The notes beneath the pieces were generated by a model. The model searched no databases and was not told where the DNA came from. It saw nothing but the letters and a program-made list of their open reading frames with translations. 64,000 nucleotides of DNA from Podarcis raffonei (lineage: Eukaryota > Chordata > Lepidosauria > Squamata > Lacertidae), in assembly GCF_027172205.1 (NCBI RefSeq), contig NC_070614.1, positions 49,850,001-49,914,000 on the forward strand, written 5' to 3'. Below, piece after piece: positions 41,713 through 52,100 of the stretch; position 1 is the stretch's first letter; each line of letters opens with the position of its first letter. Position numbers and translations under genes: made by a program.

Positions 41713-44405
41713 TCACGCACTGCCATTGGCCACTGATACCAACTGGGCAATTTTTGTGTTCAGCTGCTGATTGGTCCAGTCCTCTCTGATGTCATCCAGG
41801 TGGACATCAAAATCCACCAACTGGGAGTAAGCTTTGTCTTCTAGGAGGGTCTTGCAGATGTGGCGAGAGGATTCCCAGTCGCTCCACATGACCCTAGAAA
41901 CCAGCAAAAGAAGGGCATTAAAAACCTCAATACAGACAATTCTCTCTCACTGACGCTTCGCGTAAAGAGCTGAGGAGAGCCAGTGTCTTTGCACAGGCAG
42001 AGTTGGGAAGATCCTGTCCCACCTCTACAAACGATTACTCGTCTGGACTTGGGCATGTCGCTGTCCCTGCAAGCTCATTCCCAAATCGTAAGGTGGAAAT
42101 AATAGCAACCAGCTTGTTTTGGGAAGGCAAATGCAAACCGTAATGGTGACGAGGTTTTTGCAAAGAAGAGAAATTACAGACAGCGGTTAACTCACAGGTT
42201 CTTGTCTTTGGGGATCCATTGCCGATCCTTCTGCTCCAGAACGATCACCGGAGGGACCCGGGGGTTTATCGTGAACTTGCGGTTATCCAACTGGGGGGAG
42301 TAAGCAGATGGCGAAAGCAGTCAGGTTGCTGTAATTCTGGGGAGAGACACCCCTGCCTTGTCTTTAAGTAAAGCTAGGTGCTAAGAGGCAGTATGTGAAA
42401 GGAGTGCTGGATACAGATGGAAAAGTCTAGAAATTTTGAAAGGGGCATCTGGTGGGGTGGGGAGGACACGCAGATTGCCCACCTCTGCCCTACATAGTCC
42501 AGACCCAGTTAGCCCCGATCTCAGCTCTCACCATGATAAGAACGGCGCCCTCATATAGTTCAGCAATGCGTCCGACAGTCTTTTGTGCGAGGAAAGAAGC
42601 GCTTCGGGGGAACACAGAAAGGAGGGAGAGAACAGGTTAAAGGAGGAGAGATGCCTCTAACCAGTATGTTTCCAAGCACAATTCAAAGTGTTGGTGCTGA
42701 CCTTTAAAGCCCTAAACGGCCTCGGCCCAGTATACCTGAAGGAGCGTCTCCTCCCCCATCGTTCAGCCCAGACACAGAGGTCCAGCTCCGAGGACCTTCT
42801 GGCGGTTCCCTCCCTGCGAGAATTGAGGTTACAGGGAACCAGGCAGAGGGCCTTCTCGGTGGTGGCGCCCGCCCTGTGGAATGCCCTCCCATCAGATGTC
42901 AAGGAAATAAACAACTATCTGACTTTTAGAAGACATCTGAAGACAGCTCTGTTTAGGGAAGTTTATAATGTTTAGTGTTTTATCGTGTTGGGAGCAGCCC
43001 AGAGTGGCTGGGGAGGCCCGGCCAGATGGGCGGGGTATACCTAATTAATAAACGAAACTCTGCTCCCCAGATTTACCTCTTGTCGTCCAGCCCAGAGTTG
43101 GCTTGGTAATAGCCAGCAAGGAGCAAATTCAGCTCCGAACTCCAGGTGTCAACCTGCAAAAGACATATAAATTCATAGGAACATGGGAAGCTGTTCAAAC
43201 CATTGGGGTCCACCTAGCACAATTAATGGACCTAAGGTAACTGTGTCCTTTTATTTCAATGGATCTGTTCCAAGAATGAGTAGCATTCTGGTACTTTGCT
43301 TTTAATTAGCTAACATCACATTTAAGCATTGTGCATATTGCACCATTCTAAAAAGGTATAAATTGGGACCTGGGGGAAAAGGGGATTGCGTCTCCTATAA
43401 GTGCAAGACATCTTTTGCTTCTAAGAATAAACAGTTGCTTCTGTCTCTTGCAACCCTCTTTGATTCTCTCTTTTTTCATCTGAGCTAGAACTAGTCCTCA
43501 TTGCACACCTGAGATGCAATCGCTTTAAAAAAAAAATTGTCCTGAAAGGCAAGATGGAAAGAAAAAAGAAGCCAGTTCTATGACCTTACATCATAAAAAG
43601 GTAAAGGGACCCCTGACTGTTAGGTCCAGTCGCGGACGACTCTGGGGTTGCCGCGCTCATCTCGCTTTATTGGCCGAGGGAGCCGGCGTACAGCTTCCGG
43701 GTCCTGTGGCCAGCAGGACTAAGCCGCTTCTGGCGATACCAGAGCAGCGCACGGAAACGCCGTTTACCTCCCCGCCGGAGCGGTACCTACTTATCTACTT
43801 GCACTTTGACGTGCTTTCAAACTGCTAGGTTGGCAGGAGCAGGGACCGAGCAACGGGAGCTCACCCCGTTGCGGGGATTCGAACCGCCGACCTTCTGATC
43901 GGCAAGTCCTAGGCTCTGTGGTTTAACCCACAGCGCCACCCGTGTCCCTACCTTACATCATACCCACCAGTTAATGATTTTTTTTTGGGGGGGGGAAAGA
44001 TATTTAGTGTGAGGTGAAACGGGGGGCGGGGGGACCTATGGCCTTCTAGTGTTGCTAGGTTCAACACCCGCCAGTCCCAGCCAGCATGGCTTCTGATCAG
44101 GAATGAGGGGAGTTGTAACCCGGAAAATCTGGACAAAGTTCCCGACCCCTGCTGGTCCCCCCCCCCCTGCTATCTGTGTCCCTCCAAGGACATACCTGAT
44201 TCAGAGCCACCTCCAGCATGACCGTGAGCGACAGGTGGTTGTGGAAGAGGGGGATGCAGTCTGTAATACAGAGGCATTCTGGCTGGCTGGCTGTTGCCTG
44301 GCGTCTCTGAGCCAAAAGCAGCCCGTTGACAGCGGCGTGGGGGTAGCGGGCAGCATGGAGACACATCTTGACATACGCCCGGGCAGAGATCTCCACTTCA
44401 CCCAT
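41713..44405 (-). CDS. EMC9: EMC9 (FAM158A), ER membrane complex subunit 9
   Basis: Cytosolic-face subunit of the ER membrane protein complex, which inserts tail-anchored and multi-pass proteins; it is the alternative to its paralogue EMC8. Exons in transcript order: 44405-44196, 43153-43077, 42601-42532, 42290-42196, 41893-41713; 633 nt, 210 aa (human 208). Start MGEVEISARAYVKMCLHAAR matches human closely. Later blocks VALNQVDTW, LLLAGYYQAN, VPPVIVLEQKD and HLDDIREDWTNQQLNTKI support the family, which has an MPN-like fold. An in-frame ATG at 44435 would add ten residues not found in human, so 44405 is preferred. The 5' UTR is probably spliced from a GC-rich exon near 46054-46250. Intron 2 holds an L2-like LINE. 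Confidence 0.96.
42660..43055 (+). mobile_element. L2-like LINE 3' end with open C-terminal frame
   Basis: Open for 95 codons from 42688: VLTFKALNGLGPVYLKE, then RAFSVVAPALWNALPSDV, the C-terminal block of L2-clade LINE proteins, followed by the common tail. The open frame suggests a younger copy. It is antisense to EMC9, in intron 2. Confidence 0.75.
43597..43950 (-). mobile_element. tRNA-derived SINE, family A
   Basis: Full-length, well preserved copy in EMC9 intron 1, here sense to EMC9 transcription. Confidence 0.85.
44030..44150. mobile_element. Short palindromic MITE, degenerate
   Basis: CCGCCAGTCCCAGCCAGCAT and GAGGGGAGTTGTAACCCGG, class of 48740-48850. It lies just after the first EMC9 coding exon. 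Confidence 0.4.
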
Positions 44406-44944
44406 CCTGCCAAGCAAAGGAGCCGTCACTTCCACATCCTGAAACGCAGGTGCTCCCTAATACACCGTTATCCCAGAAACTGGTTAACCCCATCTTTTTC
44501 TCCATTCAATGCCTTCCTCCCACAATATCTGAGGATCTCATCTACCCTTCCTTCAGCTTCACAGCAGCTCCCTGCTACCCACAGCATCCAGGTCCTGCCC
44601 CTCCCCAGTCATCTCCCATCCACACACCCCGATGCCCTCCCAAACCCCGATATTTCTTCAACACAGAGGGCAGGGGCCTGTACCTTTCAGAAAAGCCTAG
44701 TGGAAGTTCTGGCAAATGCGACATGTCACACACACAAGTGCTAGAGGAAAGTGGGAGGCTGGGGAGGGCAAGCCCCCTCTGCCACAAAATGATGTCGACC
44801 TGGTGAAGAGAGACCTGATAATTGGCTATGCTGGCAGGGGTTGATATGGAGTCTCAGCAGCACCTGGGGGCCACAGAGTCTCTCTACCTGTGCCCCCCCC
44901 GAAATCTCTGACAAAGGCATCCTGATGCAAGTGAAAACCCCAGC

Positions 44945-45060
44945 TGCTGTTGTACTACTACAACTCTCATCGTCCCTGAGCACTGGTCCTGCTAGCCAAG
45001 GACGATGGGAGTTGTAGTCCAACAATAGCTGGGGACCCAAGCTTAAGAGTGTCAGACTGG
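44945..45060. mobile_element. Short palindromic hAT-like MITE
   Basis: ACTACAACTCTCATCGTCCC mirrors GACGATGGGAGTTGTAGT around a GCACTGGTCCTGCTAGCC centre. Upstream of the EMC9 coding start. Confidence 0.6.
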
Positions 45061-45370
45061 GACCAAACTGCGTGTCACGACACGTCAGCGTGTCAGCTGC
45101 AGTGTGTAGGTGTTGTGTTGCGTGAACGCAAGACACCTACACATCGTGCTCCTCCCGGGGCTGGAAAGGGGTTCGTTGAACCTCTGGTTTGCTGGTAAAA
45201 CTGAATCGCTGTAAAGCGAAATGATGCGCGTCTAAAAACATTTGGAAAGCTCTGACCATGAAACTCGCTTGGAGGCCGGTCCTTGCCTCTCAGCCTAGCC
45301 TGCCACGCAGGGCTGTTGTGGGGATTAAATGTGGGTGGGGAAAAAGAATCATATCCACCACCTTGAGCCC

Positions 45371-45725
45371 CTTGGAGTAAAAGGTAAAGGGACCCCTGAC
45401 CATTAGGTCCAGTCGTGACCGACTCTGGGGTTGCGGCGCTCATCTCGCTTTACTGGCCGAGGGAGCCGGCGTACAGCTTCTGGGTCATGTGGCCAGCATG
45501 ACAAAGCAGCTTCTGGCAAACCAGAGCAGCGCATAGAAACGCCGTTTACCTTCCCGCCAGAGTGGTACCTATTTATCTACTTGCACTTCATGCTTTCGAA
45601 CTGTTAGGTTGAGCTGGGACCGAGCAACGGGAGCTCAGCCCATCGTGGGGATTCGAACCGCCAACCTTCTGATCGGCAAGCCCTAGGCTCTGTGGTTTAA
45701 CCCACAGCACCACCCACATCCCTAA
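45371..45725 (-). mobile_element. tRNA-derived SINE, family A
   Basis: Full-length, with a small internal loss near the tRNA-like head. Confidence 0.8.
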
Positions 45726-46039
45726 AAGTGATTTATAAATGCAATAATCGGAATAATGATGGTCACTGAGCCTGTGTCCTCCGTCCCCACTGCTCCCTCT
45801 GCCCCAGCCTCCTAAGCTGTGTCTCCGGGGGCCCGGGGCCTGACCTCGCCCTGCTCCCCATAGCAGCCCCATAACCCCCGGGTCCCCTTCTCCGAGTGCC
45901 CTCAGCCCCTGCGCAGCTTCCCTCCAGCCCTAAGCCCTGAGCCCCACTTCCCCAGGAGGCTCGGAGGAACGAAGTGTGGGGAGGAAGGCGACCCCTGGGA
46001 GGGCGTCCCCCCCCTGCGCCCCCCACCAGCCCCGCGAGC

Positions 46040-46560
46040 CCCTCTTCACCCACCTTTCCATGCCTGCCCAGGCGGTTGCTGCTCAAAGACCCCCTCCTAC
46101 AACACCCCATCCATTCAAAGCTCCCCCATTGGCCGCCCCCGCGACCAATCACCGCGCGCTCTTCGCCTACGTCCACTTCTACGCTTCCGATTGGTCGCCG
46201 CCCTCCGGCTAGTGCGTTCCCATTGGCCAGGCCTTTCCCTGAATTGAGGGGGGGAGCCACACTACTCAAACTCCTCCCACTCGGCGCCTTGTGAAATCAG
46301 CCGGCTTCCTTCCCCCACAGCAGCCTGTGGCGCTTCCGGTCTCGTGTCGAACTAGGCCTCTCCCGCCTTTCGGCAACTCGCGCCTCTATGGTTTCGCCCT
46401 CTCCCGTGATTTCCAATGCAGAGGGCCTGCGCCTGCCAACCACAGAGTTAGCACGGTTTCTAGAGCGTCGCCACTCCTCGCCCATAGAGAATTACTGTAT
46501 GCCGAATGGCGGCTTTCAGCGTTTACCGGAAGCTCGGCTTGTGCCTCTCTAGACTTTTTC
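46040..46560. promoter_or_regulatory. GC-rich EMC9 upstream region, possible bidirectional promoter
   Basis: CCAAT/ATTGG boxes at about 46127, 46145, 46189 and 46222. A possible - strand donor (GGAAAG|GTGGGT) at 46053 could end a non-coding EMC9 exon 1. On the + strand a YY1-type GAATGGCGGC at 46504 and ETS-type CCGGAAG at 46526 could support + strand initiation. Confidence 0.5.
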
Positions 46561-46607
46561 CGGCGTCATTGAGCTCGCTTTCCCAGGATCATAAAATAAT
46601 ATGCTAG
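46506..46607 (+). CDS. Candidate 33-codon small ORF at a YY1-type site
   Basis: ATGGCGGCTTTCAGC starts a frame reading MAAFSVYRKLGLCLSRLFPA and on to a stop at 46607. It is basic, Ser/Leu rich and free of acidic residues near the start, like a mitochondrial presequence. It is not recognised as any known gene and no splice donor continues it. It may be chance. Confidence 0.2.
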   Translation: MAAFSVYRKLGLCLSRLFPASLSSLSQDHKIIC

Positions 46608-46739
46608 AGTGGCTCCTGCACTCCCCAAACCCGGAAGTTAGACATAAAGTAGTATTCTCTCATAAGCCTAAAATATATTATAGGGGGTCACATACAAAGC
46701 TGCCTCTCCCCCCATCCCTATAGACAGCCTATGCCTTTA

Positions 46740-48125
46740 ATAGTACACGGCCAGAAACTCAACAGATGCAGCTTTCTCATCAGTACCACCAAACTAGGAA
46801 AAGCTGCACCTGTTGAGTTTCTAGCAGCTCCTAGACAAATACTGGTTACGTGGGAGCTGGTTAAAGTTAAATCCTTCGAAGACAGAGGTCCTTTGGCAGG
46901 ATCAGGACGATATGGGATTGGGGGGGCAACTCCCATCTCTTGCGGGGGCGCAATTAGTGCCAGCACCGTCCGTTAAGAGTTTGGGTGTAATCTTTGACAC
47001 CTCCCTTTCCATGGAGGCACAGATTACAGCTATAACAAAGGCGGCATTTTTTCATCTCCGCCAAGCTAAGCAGTTGGCTCCTTACCTCTCTCGCCCTGAC
47101 TTAGCCACTGTGATCCACACAACGGTCACCCCCAGACTGGATTATTGTTAACTCGCTCTACGTGGGGCTGCCCTTGAGACTGACCCAGAAACTCCAGCGG
47201 GTGCAGAATGCCGCGGCGAGACTCCTTACGGGGTCCTTGCTGCGGGATCACATTCACCCAGTGCTATACTAGCTGCACTGGCTCCTGGTGGGGTACAGGA
47301 TCAGGTTTAAGGTGCTGGTTTTAACCTTTAAAGCCCTATACGGCCTAAGACCCTCGTACCTGCGGGACTGCCTCTCCTGGTATGTCCCACGGAGGACCTT
47401 ACGGTCTTCAAACAAAAACAAAAATATCTTGGAGGTCCCGGGCCACAGAGAGTGAAATATACTCAGAGTCGCAAAGTGATTTCATGCTCTTTATTCAGCT
47501 CATAGTGGTGAGGAGGAATGAATGAATGTCCCCTCAAAGTACCTGCTTTATATACATTATTTACACAATGGGCTGCACATGATTGGCTAATTCCGGAATT
47601 CTACTGTAAGCCAATCAGGTTGTGGATTCACTTCTATCTGGAGCATGATTGGGTAGTTCCTGCCAACCAATCATACTGCTGCATTGTTCTAGGACCAATC
47701 AGACTGCTGCATTCTGAATCCTATTGTTCTAGGACCAATCAGACTCGTGCCTTTTGGATCCTATTCAACTCAGTACGTAACACCGAGGTTAGGCTGGCCT
47801 CAACCACGGCATTTTCAGCTGTGGCTCCGATCTAGTGGAACGCTCTGTCACAAGAGACTAGGGCCCTGCGGGACTTGACATCTTTCCGCAGGGCCTACAA
47901 GACAGAGCTGTTCCACCTGGCCTTTGGCCAGGGCACAGCCTGACCCCCTCCTTTGGCAATCCTCACAAAACTCTAGCTCAATGGTTGCCATTAATCTGAT
48001 TTGAACTGATTTTATAATGAACTGATTTTAGAATGTTGTATCATTTTACTGTTGTTAGCTGCTCTGAGCCCGGCTTCGGCTGGGGAGGGCGGGATATAAA
48101 TAAAATTTTATTATTATTATTATTA
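46740..48125 (+). mobile_element. L2-like LINE 3' region, split by a solo LTR
   Basis: 46740-47452 and 47783-48125 read as one element. The protein-like blocks SLGVIFDTSLSMEAQITA, FHLRQAKQLAPYLSRPDLA and TVTPRLDYC are typical reverse-transcriptase-downstream sequence of CR1/L2 LINEs. The tail GGGCGGGATATAAATAAAAT and (TTA)n follow. It contains the solo LTR at 47453-47782. Confidence 0.75.
47453..47782 (-). mobile_element. Solo LTR within an L2-like LINE
   Basis: 330 bp bounded by TG...CA. On the - strand: several GATTGG (CCAAT) boxes in U3, TATATAAAGCAGG as TATA box, AATAAAGAGC as poly(A) signal. No internal viral genes lie beside it, so it is a solo LTR of a gammaretrovirus-like ERV by layout. 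Younger than the LINE it interrupts. Confidence 0.8.
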
Positions 48126-48154
48126 CTGATCCATTATGTTCAGGTGTAACAGCA

Positions 48155-48260
48155 AAGGGAACCAGTGTGGCGTTCTGGTGTCAGGAACTCCTGGGTTCAA
48201 ATCCCCAAGTAGCCAAGAACCTTACTAGGTGATCTTGGGCCAGGAAACATGGGTTATTAA
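48155..48260 (+). mobile_element. tRNA-derived SINE fragment
   Basis: AACCAGTGTGGCGTTCTGG and GGTTCAAATCCCC are a worn A- and B-box head of a Sauria-like SINE. Confidence 0.45.
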
Positions 48261-48531
48261 AAGCAGGGATATTAGCACCTGGGGGAGCATTCAGATTGGG
48301 GGTAAAACAACAGCCTATGGGGAAGGTTTAGACATCCCATCAAAACTGGAACACCCAGTAGCTGCTTTAATGGGAATAAAATAAAACTGGGAGATCAGAT
48401 CAAGGATTGGCCACTCAATTACTGTTTTGCCTCTGATTCAGTTCCAGGATCAAACTGCGAAGAAGCTGGTTTTAATTTCCCAAGTCCCAAAGAAAGAGAC
48501 GCAGACAGAAAATTAAACAAGGCATGTTTTT

Positions 48532-48537
48532 TTTATT
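48532..48537 (-). terminator. PSME2 poly(A) signal candidate
   Basis: TTTATT on +, giving AATAAA on -, 640 nt past the PSME2 stop. No closer canonical signal was noticed. Confidence 0.5.
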
Positions 48538-48739
48538 ATTATTATGAGACAAAGTAGTCATTTCCAAAGTATCACAAGCTTTCAAATGGCAGAAAACAGC
48601 CACCAGGCACAGAAATTCAGAGCACAAAAATGAAAAATATTGTTTAAAGGCTCTGCTATATGGATTTCTTAGATGAGTGTGATGATCTTAACAGAGGCTG
48701 CAGCAGGCTAAATTAATCTGATTACAAAGCGAGAACTTG

Positions 48740-48850
48740 GTGCTCTCCAGTCGTTTTGGACTACAACTCCCATCAGCCTCAGCCAGCACGTTTGTAGTGG
48801 GTGATGGGAGTTGTAGTTCACAAGATCTGGAGGGAAACCAGCTTGGTGGT
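48740..48850. mobile_element. Short palindromic MITE in PSME2 3' UTR
   Basis: GGACTACAACTCCCATCAGC mirrors GTGATGGGAGTTGTAGTTC; GGTGCTCTCCAG mirrors CTGGAGGGAAACC. If the poly(A) site at 48532 is used, this hairpin is transcribed in the PSME2 3' UTR. Confidence 0.6.
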
Positions 48851-49176
48851 GGCTGTGCTAAAGTGAGAGGGTTCACAGTGGTTCTAGATTCAAGCAATTA
48901 AAAAAAAAACCATAGCTAGTGAAACCTTGGATTTCTCCAGCTCTTATTATGTTCCATTTCACAGAACTTTTGTAAGAAAGAAAAGGCCAAATATTAAGGC
49001 ATTGTTCATACTCAGCCACAGACATTTGTGAATCCACTTTTACTCTCTCTCCACCCCCCCACCCCCCAAAAATATTTTTCTTTCTACCTCTATATTGCTC
49101 TGGTTTCCCCATGACAGCAAAACACCCAAAGAAAGATAGGAGAACTTGGCAGAGGTGGTTGTCACAGATTCCAGAA

Positions 49177-52100
49177 TCAGTACATGGATGGCTTCTCTTC
49201 ACCTTTGGGGTTGGTCAATTTCTCCAGGTTTTTGCTCAAGATGTGGTAGAGCTCAGCCTGCAGCGGATGGCAAAACACTTGTAAGCGCTAAGAGATTTTT
49301 CTCGGTTGCGCTCTGCTATTTCCCTCTCTTTTTCGACTGCTGTACTAACCCATCACCTCCCTCCTAGCATACTCACATAGAACCCACGGATATCGAGCAA
49401 CATCATCTGGATTTCCCTGTACACGGCCTCATCCCGCTCATGAACGAGACACCGGTAATCCATCTGCAAGGGAGTAAGTCAGATCACAACCAGGGACACC
49501 ATTTCAAGGACGTTAAAAAGTTTCTCCTGGCCAAGATCGAGTTCTTGAGCTTGAACGCTTTCGAGGCCGAAAAAGCCTAAAGGAAGGCTTAAATCACTCA
49601 GCCTGAAGAGCTCAGCTGGTTATGCTGGGTGAGTCATTCATTCTCAGAAACAACAATATGTGAAGCTGCGAGAAGCTAAGTTGTTTACAACAGGTACAAG
49701 GCCACTCTGAAGAATGATTTTTACACATGTGCTGCTTCCGGGCTGGACAGAGAGAGATGTTTAGTCTCAACTCTGCTATCACAGTGGGAAGATGTAAAGA
49801 AATTGGTTTGGCAGCTTTTCGGGTCAGGCCCAGAGCGTTAAGATGAAGCTGAACCTCCATCAGGGATCTGATAAATGCATGTAGAGTTTGTAACCGTGAC
49901 GCTTAAGAATGACAGTAAAGACTCCTGTTGTACATAGCTGTCAACGTTTCCCTTTTTTTAAAGGGAAATTCCCTTATTCTGAATAGGATTCCTCGCAAGA
50001 AAAGGGGAACGTTGACAGCTATGCTGTTGTACCAAAACACTTCCTGCGATTGATTTCTACACTCCATGCAAGACTTGGGACTCCTACATGCTTGGAAGCT
50101 GCATGTTAATCTGCTAAAAAAAGGGGCCCGGTACTTGGACCCAAGGAAAGGAGTTTTGGTTGCCTTAAAAATTCCAACAGGTTAGAGTGTGATGCTGTTA
50201 ATGCCAGGGTTGCAGGTTTAATCCCCATATGGGACGGATGCATATTCCTTCATTGCAGGGGGTTGAACTAAATGATCCGCAGGGTCCCTTCCAACTCTAC
50301 AATTCTATTAACTCGATGACACTCCTCAACCGATCCCTCTAAGTCAGAGTGGAAGGACTTGTGTTATTCTGTTACTCACCACATGGGTATCCTTAGAAGC
50401 CTTTGCGACGGCATCCCCACGCTCTAAAAAATACCTGGAATGAAGAATGATGCCGATGGTCAGAATGTGTGTTACCTGCTCTACTGCTAGACCGTCACCC
50501 AGAACAGACTAAAAGTGAAATGAAACAAAAAGAGCTCCAGAACAAAGTGCTAATACGCAGAACGGTCCTGAGGACAAATTACCCAGAATACCCGGTGGTT
50601 ACCCTCTCATCCTTTCCTCTTACTTGGCAATGGTGGTCTGGAAAGCCTCTGCCTTGGTCTTCAGGGCTGTGATCCGTTCCAGAACCTTCTCCTGTCAAGA
50701 GGAAAGAAACAAGACGAGTTGTGCTTTTGGGTTGGCAAGGGGCGGGCTGTGGATCGGCGACAGGCGGATTCTCCGAGCGCCTCGCTTCCTCTTACCTGAA
50801 CCGCTACGCCAAAATCGTTGCCGTCCTCGATTTTGGGAATCATGTATTGAATCCAGGTTGTCACCTGAGGGGAACGAGGAGAAAGGAAGCTGAGGGAGCA
50901 TTGATCGAAGGGCTCATTTTTGCCAGCTAGCCCAGATACACTTCTGAGAAAAACCACATATACCGTATTTTTCGCACCATAGGACGCACCGGACAATAGG
51001 ACGCACCTTGTTTTAGAGGGGGGAAGAACAAGAAAAAAAATTTCTCCCCCTCTCTGCCCAGCACCCCTTCAGCGAAGCGGCAGGAGGCGCTGCGCAGAGA
51101 GGGGGAGAATTTCCCCCCTCTTGTTTTCCCCCTCTAAAACAAGGTGCCATTTAAGGTGCGTTCAGTTGCCTTCAGGCGGCTACCTTGGAAGCCTGGAGAG
51201 CGAGAGGGGTCGGTGCGCACCAACCCCTCTCGCTCTCCAGGCTTCAGGTTCCTTTCGACCTGCTCTTTGGGGCTGGCGGGGGGAAGCCCACCACCAGCCC
51301 CAAAGAGCAGGTCGGGGAGCAGCGGAGAGGCTGCTGCCATAGTCGCGCGTCACCTCTTCAGCCGGGAGAGGGTCGCGGGGCTATGGCGTCTTCGCTCCAT
51401 GGGACGCACACACATTTCCCCTTCGTTTTTGAAGGGGAAAAAGTGTGTCCTATATAGCGAAAAATACGGCAATTTAAGATTTTTAACAGACTAGAGCCTC
51501 CAGGCACTTTTTATACAATTTGGCCCTTCCTTTGTTACGCATACCTTCCCCAAGACAAGCCTTGCAAATCTTGAACTACCCGTGGCAACCAAATAACGCT
51601 GATATTCTATGTGAAGACAATTTTTATCCTCACCTTTTCCCTTCCTTTCACGATCTGGGCTTTCCGTTGCTTAAGCCACAGGTAACCGCAGGTTTTAAAA
51701 AAAATTCGTCTTTTTACAAGCTTTCCCGAACCGACATAATTTTAGAGTTCCGCTTTTTACGTTTTAATTTCTGCCCGTCGCTAGGACCACGCTTTCTGCG
51801 TTGTGCACATTGTAAAAAAGGAAAAGGGGGACAAAATATTTACCAGTATGCATTTCTCTTTGAACTCCCGGACTTCGGGTTTGACACGATCCAAAAGCGA
51901 AATGATTGCTTCGTTGGCCTTCAGGTAGCCACATTTTGGAGCTACAGGGGGCAGAAAGTGAAAGTCAGTCTCCAAATATTCAACAAATTTGTTGAATATC
52001 TGAAAAGAATATGTGAGCACTGTGAAAGCAGAGATATATTGTTAAAAACAAATAGGAGTGGGAGGGAAGTTTAATGGCAATATAAACAGAGGAATGCGTA

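Noticed and set aside
43370-43510. Possible LTR R-U5 (AATAAACAGTTGCTTC)
   Set aside because: Only one poly(A)-like motif and no TG...CA bounds or second copy in the window.
44406-44435. Ten-residue N-terminal extension of EMC9
   Set aside because: In-frame upstream ATG, but the human protein starts at MGEVEIS and the extension overlaps possible acceptor sequence.
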